A stretch of 64,000 nt of DNA from Trichomonas vaginalis G3 (Eukaryota > Parabasalia > Trichomonadida > Trichomonadidae). The position numbers were made by a program, and so were the translations under genes. The stretch spans positions 29,279,896-29,343,895 of the forward strand of contig NC_067206.1 in the NCBI RefSeq assembly GCF_026262505.1, written 5' to 3'. The notes below the pieces were generated by a model. It was not told the DNA's origin. It searched no databases and worked only from the letters and a program-made list of their open reading frames with translations. Of this stretch, positions 40,577-49,765 are shown one piece after another; within the stretch, counting starts at the first letter, position 1; the number at the start of each line of letters is the position of its first letter.

Positions 40577-42282
40577 TCATTTCCGGCATATTGGGCCGAA
40601 AAGGAGTGATCCGCGTAAGTATGAAAAAAAGTGAATTTTGTTGTATGGTGTTTTTTATTATATCCGTTTCTCTCACAATTTTCAATAAATATTATTGTTC
40701 AAACGGAAATATAAATAAACAATTCAAAAATAAAAATGTAAATGTAAATTGAAAATGTATTATAAACATGCTAAAAAGCGTATATTTTAAACTTAAAGGA
40801 AAAATGAAATTCGTAAAAATGAGCATGATGTTTGATAAGGGAGTTTTAATTTTTTTTTCAAAAAAATTAAGGAACTTAAATTGAGATTATCAGGCTATGT
40901 AGTGGGTATTTTTACGATCTGACTGCAGAAATCGAATCAGCGAGACCCGAAGATTCATATTCCGCCGGAAAAATAGGGTTTCGAGGCGTAGATAGGGATA
41001 AAAAGATGCTTTAAGAAGATCTCAGTAGAAATATGGTTTATAAGAGGATATAGGTCAGGATATAAGATTATGAAAATTGAAGAAGTGAATTATCAAGATG
41101 TATTTATGAGTAAACTATATTGTTTTAAGCTATCTAAATCTGTTTTGATATAAATTAAAGCGTATACTTATGCAAAATGCGAAATTTAAATTAATACTTT
41201 TTTTTGCTATTTGGACACAAAGCTAACAATCCATCCAATAAATGACGTATACCTAGCGAGATGAAGCATTTTAACATGAAAGACAAGAAAATCTGATTAC
41301 TTGTGTTGAAAGTTTCTGTATTTCGTCTTCTTCCAAACACAGCGTTCAGATGCAGAAGAAAATGCAGCCGTAATGACGCAAAAAGACACTAAAATAAATT
41401 GGAGAATTTCTGGAAAGTTTTTACTGAGCTTTGTTATTGAACCCGAATTTGTTGCTGAGTGACAGGATATTAAATCTACGACATTCATGAGTAATTGTTA
41501 TCAATTTGTCAATAAATTATGTTGAAGATGGTTTAAATGTCTTCGAAGGCATGAAATTAGATCCTAAATCTGTTTGAGTTAATAAAAGAGAACAAATGTT
41601 GAAAGAGTTGTCATATTGCCTACAAAATTTTCAAACATTTGCATTGAGACAATGTGAAAAAATGATGTCCAAAATACCTTTACTAAAATATTTTTAATTT
41701 GAATCATAACAAGGAAAAACAATAATGGCAGAATAAGAAAAAAAACAAAGATGTTATGATTTGAACAGTTGCCTTTTAGATTCAAAAAGAGCATAGCGTT
41801 CCCAACCACTACACTACCTTCCTTTCTGATAAAAAGCTGAATAATTAGTATTTAATGAATTCTCCAACTTGGGGATTTGCGGCTTTTCCAAAATCTGTTA
41901 TGATAGTTCTATATAGCAATTGATATATAATATGTTTTTTATAATCAAATAATTTTTTAGTCCAGATAAATTTTTTAAAATTTCAAAGTCTTTCCATTCT
42001 ACTAACGCTCTTCACATCCATATTCTTTACCATATATGTAATATAACGCCTTATTTTAATTCCCATGTTTACGATTTATTTGTCGAAAAACTGTCTTGCC
42101 CATTAACATCTCGCGAAAATTTTCGACTTTTTGAATGGCCGTTTTCAAGATCTCAAAAACTGTGGGATATTTTTTACAAAGCTAATCGACATTTATTTAC
42201 CACATATATGTACTATACAATGCACCTGGTTTCATCGAATTTTTACCGTCAGTTTTCTCGTGAGACTACCTTTTTTTTTTTT
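40577..42282. other. Mostly gene-free DNA
   Basis: 1.7 kb. Only the weak small ORF at 41297-41488 is worth naming. AT-rich, no repeats of note except a T-run near 42270. Confidence 0.5.
41297..41488 (-). CDS. Possible 63-residue single-membrane-segment protein
   Basis: MNVVDLISCHSATNSGSITK, then a hydrophobic segment (FPEILQFILVSFCVITAAF) and a basic tail (WKKTKYRNFQHK). An ATG start with a TCA just before it is compatible with an Inr. Composition is more protein-like than its surroundings, but no homologue is recognised; it may be chance. Confidence 0.22.
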   Translation of the reverse strand: MNVVDLISCHSATNSGSITKLSKNFPEILQFILVSFCVITAAFSSASERCVWKKTKYRNFQHK

Positions 42283-42778
42283 TTTTTTTTATTTTATAAA
42301 TTTAATATATGTTTGTGTGGGAAATTCGAGAGATTCAAAACTCAAAAAATAAAACTCAATAATTTTAGTGTATCATTATTCACATTAGTTTGTATATTAG
42401 TATTAACTCATTAATATTCATCAACTCCATGATTCAAATTTTTTGATGTGAATAAAATTCAATTATATTATAAATATTAGAGTATACATAGTATGTGAAT
42501 ACTGATATCATTAAAATCTCATATACTGGCAATTTGGCACTTTTTGTCACTTTTCATGAAATTTTGGATTTTTAAAACTCTATTTTAAAAATTGTTTTAG
42601 GATACTGATATAAAGTATGATTTATTTATTAAATCAAATTTTAAATAAGTTCAGTATTTGCCATTTTAGACTTCAAGCTCGCGACACATTGAGAGAGGGT
42701 CAAAGTTGCTATTTGTCACTTTTCCACAAGAATATAATGGGGAAAAAGTTATCATATAGTTGATCTCATTCACTGAGG

Positions 42779-43233
42779 TGAGACTGACATCTCTAAAATC
42801 TCCTAAAAAGTTCATATATCAAATTAAATCGTATCATTAAAATTCCTCTCAATTTTAAATTTTTTTATAAATTGAGACTGACATCTTTAAAATCTTCTAA
42901 AAAATCCATATATCAAATAAAATCGTATCATTAAAATTCCTCTCAATTTAAAAAAAATTGTAAATTGAGACTGACATCTCTAATATCTTCTAAAAAATCC
43001 ATATCTCAGGGAAAAAACTAAATTTTATTTTTACATTCAATTTTCACACCAAAAAAATCTTTTTACATAACAGCAAGGCAGAAATTTGAAACGAAGTTTC
43101 AAATTTCTCAAGCTTGCATTCTGGGCACGTAAGTGCCCAGAATGCTAAAAGGCGCGTAGCGCCGTCGCTGAATATCAAATTTATTATAATAATTATTTTA
43201 TTATAAATCGACCTGTTATAACACATTGGTGCA
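42779..43233 (+). repeat. Composite ~100 bp-unit + hairpin-cluster repeat, copy B
   Basis: 2.3 tandem copies of the unit beginning GAGACTGACATCTCTAAAAT (42783-43010), then the hairpin cluster, then the shared end TGTTATAACACATTGGTGCA. Same order as copy A (10180-11632), without the MITE. Weak similarity to copy A may extend left to about 42283. Confidence 0.8.
43082..43164. repeat. Cluster of three hairpins, copy B
   Basis: GAAATTTGAAAC / GAA loop (43082-43108), GCATTCTGGGCAC / GTAA loop (43117-43146) and GGCGC / GTA loop (43152-43164), all perfect. Same as the cluster at 11456. Confidence 0.92.
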
Positions 43234-44241
43234 ATACGTTAATTTATTTAACCTCGAAATACAAAAAAAAAACTCAAAAAGATAACATTGCAGTCTTGTC
43301 CTCCCTTTCAATGAAATTGAAAGAACTTTGGAGGAATATATAAAGTACTCACAAAATCTAGATTGAGAGGCGGTCAATGACTTTTGAGGGGAAATTAACG
43401 CATGGAATTTAATATTATTTAGGTTGATATTCTTGCTTATTATTTCAGAAAAAAATCTTAAAATTTTCAATATGAAAATTGAAAGCAATTCAAAAAAATT
43501 GCTAACATGTAAATTTTAATATCCTATGCATAATTTCATATTTTGAACATTTTTTATTTTTGTTTAAAACTTAAAATTTTGCGAATTTAATATAATTTAT
43601 AAAATATAATACGTATATATATTTAAAATACACTAAATTTAATTGTTAATTGACGTTTTTGGGAATGAATTTTATCAAAACATGCCTGAATCCGAAAATT
43701 TGAAAGAACGAATTACACAATCATATATGTAGAATTCAAAATACAAACTTAAAGATTGTATACGTTTAAAATTATTCAGATTGTGTTTGATTTCCACTCA
43801 TTCTGTTTCTTTTGAACTCTAACACTAACATTTCATGATGATTACATGATCCATTTATACATGGTTGAATTGTTCCAGATTCTACCAGAAAATCAATCCA
43901 AATTTCTCAATGCATTCATGTTGATTGGACAAAATTTAAAATTTATCAGCCTGTTTCCAGAGAAACTCATATATTCCCTAATGAAATGTAATTTTTCCTA
44001 CATTTATTTCAATCAAATTTCAAAAAATTGACTGCAGAGCTTGAAAAGGTGATGAATCATGTTGTTATTAGATGTACATATTAGATTTACTATTTCCAAA
44101 AAATGCTCAAATTTGAATAGTTTTTAGAAAATTTGGAATTACACTCGTTACATTATATATAATTAAATGTTTAAATTTTATTTATTTTTCCCTTTTAATT
44201 TTATAACTTGCTCTATCAAAACTAACCTCTCAATTGAAGGC

Positions 44242-44324
44242 CACAAAATTTAAGTAGTGAGGGTACACAAATTTTGTATGGAGTACGGTTCAATTTTTGA
44301 GAGCCTCACTACTTAGATTTTGTG
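44242..44324. repeat. Inverted repeat, 21 bp arms
   Basis: Arms 44242-44262 and 44304-44324 match at 20 of 21 places around a 41 nt loop. Confidence 0.85.
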
Positions 44325-45742
44325 ACTACCTTATATACATGTTTAACTACTAACTTTGCAAAAAGTCCATTAGCATATAATATAATGCTTATATTTAGTA
44401 AAATTAATATACATTTCAAGGCTAGATTTCGAGAAAAATTGAAATCGTGATTTTTTGAGTGGCAATAATATTTGCAAATATATATAGTATCCAAATAACA
44501 TATTATTGTGTATTCTGAAGTTTACACTTTTTTACAAGTTATCAAAAATTTTTCGCAATATCTTGCATGATATAATATATGGTACCATTTTAATTGAATG
44601 AAACCTAGCGGTCATTCAATTTATTGTGTTGATGATTCAAAAATTTTGAGACAGAAATTCTGAATTAATTCAATATACATACAAAGTGTGTGACATATGT
44701 TTCTCAACGATTTCAAGTATAGTATGAAAATAAGACTCTTTATTAATTTAAATAATAAAAAATTAAAGCGACCCGCTCTTGAACCTTTACCGGTTTGAAA
44801 TTCTACATGACCGTCTTGTTTTTTTTAAAATCTAATTTTAATAAATGTTCGTCAATTGCAGGTTAAGAACTTTTTTATTTATATGAATAAATCCCTACAA
44901 AATAAAATTTACAAATGTTAAACAATATCAACAAAAATATTAAATGTATATAATTTACATTATTGTAGAGAAAATATGCAGATAATAATAAAAGTTTTAT
45001 CTCAATACATCTATGTCAAAGAATGCAAAAATCAATTAATTTAGGAAAAATATTTATGAATATATCATCAAAATGTATCTGATACCAATACTATATACCA
45101 ATCAACGGAAACTTGAGCTTTGAAAAATCGGAATTTTAAATGAATACATTTGGAGTTCTAAATAAATTTAATTTCGAGCTCAGATTATTGCATAGCTCAT
45201 GTGTTATAAATTTTTTAAATTGTAACTAATAAGGTTTTTATTTAGAGATATTAAACTCCCCCAATCGATAATAACATCATCAGTTGGTTTAATAAAAATG
45301 GGGAAAAAATCTCGTTTTATATATCCTCCGCTTTCAATTTTCTAGAACATTTAAATTGAGGGGATATTTATATTTTTTGACATATAAAATGGAAAATGGT
45401 GTATATCATATTCGTTATATATTTTTGCTAAAAATTTCTGTAAAATTTTTTCGTTAATAGATTGAATAATCTTCTCAAAATATTCAATAAGATTTTTTCT
45501 AGATGTATTTATTTCTCTTTATTTCGGTCAGTATTTAATAAACAGAGCTATACTAAAGGACCATTTCAAACTATTCAATTATTTTGAGCTTGACGTAAAA
45601 AATTGAAAGAGAAACATTTTCAACCCTCTTATCAATTTTTTACTTCGCAATCGTTAAACATGTTTGGTACTTTTCACTGATAAATACAAACCAATTTTTC
45701 ATAAAATCAAATTGAAGATAATAAATATTCAATTATCATGTT

Positions 45743-45750
45743 TCATTTTT
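45743..45750 (+). promoter_or_regulatory. Inr-type promoter element of the kinase gene
   Basis: TCATTTTT, 4 nt before the ATG at 45755. Confidence 0.55.
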
Positions 45751-45754
45751 CACA

Positions 45755-46657
45755 ATGAAAGCCAACATTGTTACCATTCTTAAGTACCATGATTATGAGA
45801 TCGTCAAGTATCTAGATCATGATTCATATCGTTCTTGCTTCTTAATAAAAAGTCTCAAATACGACATGAACTTTGTTTGCAAAGTTTCAAGAACTACTGA
45901 TTTACCACAAGAGTATTTAGCAAGTTTTTATGGAGAGGCCGAGATTCTCTCCAAGCTCAACCATCCAAATATTGTACGTATTTATGATTATTTTATTGAA
46001 CAAGATATTTCCTTCATCATTCTTGAATATTGCTCCAATGGTAGCTTATTAGATCTTGTGAAAACACAAAAGAGAATAACCCAAGAAAAAATCAATAAAT
46101 ATACCCTTCAGATTGTTGATGCTCTCTCCTTCATGCACTCAAAAGGAATTGCTCATTGTGATATCAAGCTTTCCAATATATTAATAGATCAGTACGATCG
46201 TGCAAAATTATGTGATTTTGGCTTATCTCACTACATTACTAATGATTCTAACAAAATAAACGATAACAAGATAAGAGGAACACTAAACTATATGGCTCCA
46301 GAAGTCATAATTGGAAAAGAATTTTGCCCATTTAAATCAGATGTATGGAGTTTTGGAGTAACATTTCCATTTATTTCTCGCGATCCATTTACTATCTTAA
46401 GAGACATTAAGAACGGATACATAAAGATTTTCCCTAGATACGGTCCTTTAGCACGTATTGCTGATCAATGTTTAAATTTAGATCCGTTGGAAAGGCCAAC
46501 AATGGCACAGATCAAATTCAAAATATACCAATTATGCGGTGATTCACTTGAAATTAAACCACGCTCAACAAGTAGGATTTTAACGTCCGTAGCAAGGCAA
46601 CAGATAGTTGTTCACCACCCAAGGATTACTAGATTATCTGCAAGTGCGGTTTACTAA
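45755..46657 (+). CDS. Protein kinase, CAMK-like, with degenerate P-loop
   Basis: 300 residues, kinase domain ~14-265 and a basic tail. Catalytic Lys in FVCKVSR, helix-C Glu in YGEAEIL, catalytic loop HCDIKLSNIL (Asp present, HRD changed to HCD), CDFGLS, MAPE and SDVWSFGVT are seen. Two oddities: the Gly-rich loop is replaced by LDHDSYRSC, with no Gly; and after SFGVT the usual 8-10 residues of the helix-F/G link are absent, the text running straight into FPFISRDPFTILRDI. It may have weak or no activity. Substrate unknown. Convergent with the next kinase, 510 bp away. Confidence 0.88.
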   Translation: MKANIVTILKYHDYEIVKYLDHDSYRSCFLIKSLKYDMNFVCKVSRTTDLPQEYLASFYGEAEILSKLNHPNIVRIYDYFIEQDISFIILEYCSNGSLLDLVKTQKRITQEKINKYTLQIVDALSFMHSKGIAHCDIKLSNILIDQYDRAKLCDFGLSHYITNDSNKINDNKIRGTLNYMAPEVIIGKEFCPFKSDVWSFGVTFPFISRDPFTILRDIKNGYIKIFPRYGPLARIADQCLNLDPLERPTMAQIKFKIYQLCGDSLEIKPRSTSRILTSVARQQIVVHHPRITRLSASAVY

Positions 46658-47011
46658 ATTGTTTGTATTTTTATATAATTAACTATTTTTTTTTTCTATT
46701 AAATTTAAGTGTTAAGCGTTATGAACTCTTTGGATTTAGATTCATTAATATGGTGCCATCACAGAAACACGAGCTTCATTCAATATCAAATTCTGATACT
46801 TTCATGTCAAAAAACGATTGAATATGTCGTTAGTTCTCCTATTGACTTATTATTTAGTTGGAAATATTCCGATGATGAGAAATCTGCTTGTACTGGAGCG
46901 AATCTCTTTATCGATTATAAAAAAGGCAAAAGTATTTAAACCGAATACAAACAAAATTTTTAAATCTGAATAACAAACATGAAAATAAAACAAATGATAA
47001 ACCGCATAAAG
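46658..47011. other. Intergenic between convergent kinases
   Basis: 354 bp. An open frame at 46721-46939 (MNSLDLDSLIWCHHRNTSFI) has some protein-like text but no Inr or family. I see nothing else. Confidence 0.4.
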
Positions 47012-47170
47012 TTATTGAATATCCAAAATCAATTTAAAAGGTTTGGCCTTCTTAGATGGGCGAATGATTGTCCTTCTTCTAATTAGTGGCGATGGAGCAT
47101 TTGATTCTGGTTGCTTCAAGACATAATTTCCGCCAACAATTGAAATCTCAATATCACCCATTGAAGCTCA
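47012..47170 (-). other. In-frame extension after the kinase stop codon
   Basis: Directly after the TGA (47168-47170) the same frame stays open for 51 codons: ASMGDIEISIVGGNYVLK, then APSPLIRRRTIIRPSKK and LILDIQ, then TAA at 47012. Its basic Arg/Ile text resembles the tail of the neighbouring kinase. It may be the original C-terminus cut off by a recent nonsense change, or an assembly error. Confidence 0.5.
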
Positions 47171-47986
47171 AACAACTCTCTTCCATTTCTTTTTATCCAT
47201 CAAGAGATCAGAAGCGGAAGCTCTTGAGTATGAATCTTTAACTAACATTCTTTGTAATAAATCTCGAACTGTGACAGGTATTGTTTCTGGAATTTCGCAA
47301 TTCCATAAGTAGATCTGTCTTAAAATAGTTTGATCCATTTTAAAGTTCCACGGGAAGCATCCAGTGATCATTACATAAATTGTAATACCTAATGACCAAA
47401 TATCTGTCTTCATTGGATCATATCCAAAAGGTGTGAGTACTTCAGGAGCAACATATGCAACAGAGCCGCATTGAGTGTGATGAAGTTTATTTTTCACAAT
47501 CTCATCAGTGGCAAAGCCAAAATCAATGAGCTTTGGAGTCATACTTTCATCGAATACAATGTTTTCTGGCTTGATATCTCTATGAGCTATTCCCAAAGAA
47601 TGTAAATATGAGAGGGCATCAAGAATCTGATAAGTAATCCTGAGGGTTTCATGCTCAGTTAGAAATCTGGATGATAATATATAGTTATAGAGGCTTCCTT
47701 TTGAGCAGAACTCTTGGACTATAAAAATCCAATGGTTGATTTGGACTACTTCTTTAACAGAAACTATATTTGGATGCTGCAATCTTTTAACTATTTCTAA
47801 TTCGTGATTAAATTTATCATAGAGACCATTTTTAATAAGAATGCGCTCATTAGTAACTTTAATAGCAAAGATTTCATTGGTATCTTTTTCACGGGCAACA
47901 TATACAGTTGAATAGGTTCCATTGCCAATTGGTCTGATCAGTTCGTAGTTTCCAATATCTCGGGGTATGTTTTCGTTGAAGTCCAT
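47168..47986 (-). CDS. Protein kinase, CAMK/AMPK-like Ser/Thr
   Basis: 272 residues from the ATG at 47986, chosen over an upstream TTG because TCATTTCA (Inr) sits between them. A complete kinase domain: IGNGTYSTVYVA (Gly loop), FAIKVT (Lys), catalytic loop HRDIKPENIV, LIDFGFA (DFG), VAPEVL (APE), TDIWSLGITIYVMITGCFPW. The HRDIKPEN form marks a Ser/Thr kinase. All catalytic residues are present, so it should be active, unlike its convergent neighbour. It ends soon after the domain at KKWKRVV, but an in-frame tail follows the stop. Short kinases of this kind are a large family in trichomonads. Confidence 0.93.
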   Translation of the reverse strand: MDFNENIPRDIGNYELIRPIGNGTYSTVYVAREKDTNEIFAIKVTNERILIKNGLYDKFNHELEIVKRLQHPNIVSVKEVVQINHWIFIVQEFCSKGSLYNYILSSRFLTEHETLRITYQILDALSYLHSLGIAHRDIKPENIVFDESMTPKLIDFGFATDEIVKNKLHHTQCGSVAYVAPEVLTPFGYDPMKTDIWSLGITIYVMITGCFPWNFKMDQTILRQIYLWNCEIPETIPVTVRDLLQRMLVKDSYSRASASDLLMDKKKWKRVV

Positions 47987-47989
47987 TTT

Positions 47990-47997
47990 TGAAATGA
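47990..47997 (-). promoter_or_regulatory. Inr-type promoter element of the second kinase
   Basis: TCATTTCA on the minus strand, 3 nt before the ATG. Confidence 0.55.
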
Positions 47998-48001
47998 TCA
48001 A

Positions 48002-49199
48002 GATTTACGGATTGTGAGAAGTTAGTAAAAAATTGTTCACAATTGGATTGAATGAGCTTGTGGAAAATTTGAGATTAACTGAAAAACACTCACAAATTGA
48101 AAAATGCTGTCTTGCAAATTTTTAATGTATATAAGTTTGTAAACAAAAAACAATTTATGGTTTTCTGAAGATTTTTGTTAAGATATATTCAAAATAAAAT
48201 GTTTTGAAAAGATTTCAGAAATTTTGAATAAAGATAATTATAATATAGAATATTCATAATAATATAATTCCAAAGTTAAATGTTAATAAAATATTTTGAA
48301 TCGATTTTTTATCGTTCTTATTGAATAAAATATTATTGTTTTAATCTATTATTATATATTAATATTGGACAAAATTTTTCTTAATCGTATTACAAAATTC
48401 AAAAGTCTTATTTACTATCCAATTTATAAAATATGTAATAAATGTTGATATTTATGATAAAGTTCCAAAACGGATAGTGATTTAGCTCTCAAATTTTAGA
48501 AATTGAAATGCCCGTCAAAAATTTACAGACTAATTTTATATATCGGACATCAGGTAATCTGAATTTGATATGATATTTGAATAATATGAATGTTAACTCA
48601 TAATGATAACTTTTATTATTGAATTAGTGTCAAAAATTGATTTAGTAGCATTAAATTGTATTAAGACTATTTTCGAATTACAATAGATATATATATCATT
48701 TTATTATTTTCAATCGAATTCAAATTTATATTTAAATTTGATATAATAAACATCTTATTGATGAATTTGTTAACTAATTATTTTGATGCCAATTTATTTT
48801 GTTTATTTTTTTCAATGCTCATAGCCATTTTGAAATTTCTTTTTTGAAACCGGCATCAAACTCAATCGATATTACATTTTTTTTATTTGCCATCATGGAA
48901 TAAAGAAATTCAAGATTAAAATATTTGTATGTATTATTCTGATTGTGTAAATTTATTGCAAGATTTCTTCATGTTTCAAATCAATAATATTCATGATGAA
49001 AAAGCAAATTAAAATTTCAAATTCTCATTAAAAAATATACATAATGAGCAGTCGCTAATGTTGCATAATAACCCAAAATAGTAAAATAACAATATATTTT
49101 AAAAATATGATATAAGTATATTAGTGTTTCATTTTAATATTGTAAATAATGGAAAACTTATTAGATACATTAATTGCGCATATTTTATCCTTGTGGTCG
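48002..49199. other. Gene-free AT-rich intergenic
   Basis: 1.2 kb between the kinase start and the PLAC8 gene end. Very AT-rich, no ORF with coding character, no strong repeats. Confidence 0.6.
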
Positions 49200-49592
49200 T
49201 TATGCAAGGTATTTCTTATTTCTGGATTCTTGCATCAATGGAACTTGATCGAATGTATTTAAATAGTACTCGGATGGATTTTGTGGACAACTTCCGGATT
49301 TTATTTCTCTCCCATCCTGAACTAATACGCATGGGAGGCAAAAAATAGTTAAAACGCAGTCGCCTACTTCATCTCTAACCATATGTTTTCGAGTTTTAAC
49401 TATCTGGCGTGTCCAATATATTTCTGGGATAAAACCAATTGATGGGCACCAGCATCCTCCCCCCGATAATGCTTCTTTGTTTGAAGCAGCAGCGCAAGGA
49501 GGACAAAAAACTGCAAAAAGACATAAAGGAATATCTTCGAAGCAAGAAAACAAGTCATATTTATAAACTCCTTCTTGAGAATCACTTTCCAT
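49200..49592 (-). CDS. PLAC8-family Cys-rich membrane protein
   Basis: 130 residues from the ATG at 49592 (the longer frame starts at a TTG). The Cys-rich motif VFCPPCAAASNKEALSGGG, then CWCPS, and later FCLPCVLVQDGREIKSG, are the two Cys blocks of the PLAC8 family (CCxxPC and LVQxxREI). Two moderately hydrophobic segments coincide with these blocks. PLAC8 proteins of plants and fungi are small membrane proteins linked to cell size and to cadmium or calcium handling; the role here is unknown. Confidence 0.8.
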   Translation of the reverse strand: MESDSQEGVYKYDLFSCFEDIPLCLFAVFCPPCAAASNKEALSGGGCWCPSIGFIPEIYWTRQIVKTRKHMVRDEVGDCVLTIFCLPCVLVQDGREIKSGSCPQNPSEYYLNTFDQVPLMQESRNKKYLA

Positions 49593-49765
49593 TTTGAATT
49601 TATATAAAATTTTTGACAGATTTGACAATTCACTTTTATTTTAAGTGTCAAATTCATTTAATCAAAATATGAATGAGATACACAACCTAACTTCTAATAA
49701 TAATGATTATTGTTTACAGAATAATTTATATAAAGTTTTTATCTAATATATGAATATAAAACATA

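Larger units (their letters stand above)
43234..45754. other. Gene-free AT-rich DNA
   Basis: 2.5 kb. It holds the inverted repeat at 44242-44324 (21 bp arms, one mismatch, 41 nt loop; arm CACAAAATTTAAGTAGTGAGG). No ORF with coding character; the last 20 bp contain the promoter of the kinase. Confidence 0.55.

Noticed and set aside
40425-40685. Minus-strand open frame at the minisatellite edge
   Set aside because: Half of it translates the minisatellite and it has no ATG in good context.
37268-42275. 16 bp match TCGTGAGACTACCTTT in the Polinton right flank and, inverted, near 42257
   Set aside because: A match of this length between two spots in 64 kb of AT-rich DNA can be chance; no longer similarity around it.
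43216-44494. Several 60-90 codon frames in the gene-free zone
   Set aside because: Ile/Asn/Lys/Phe-rich text as expected from AT-rich DNA; no motif or promoter.
46721-46939. 73-residue open frame between the two kinases
   Set aside because: No initiator, no recognisable domain and no clear 5' context; too weak to call a gene.
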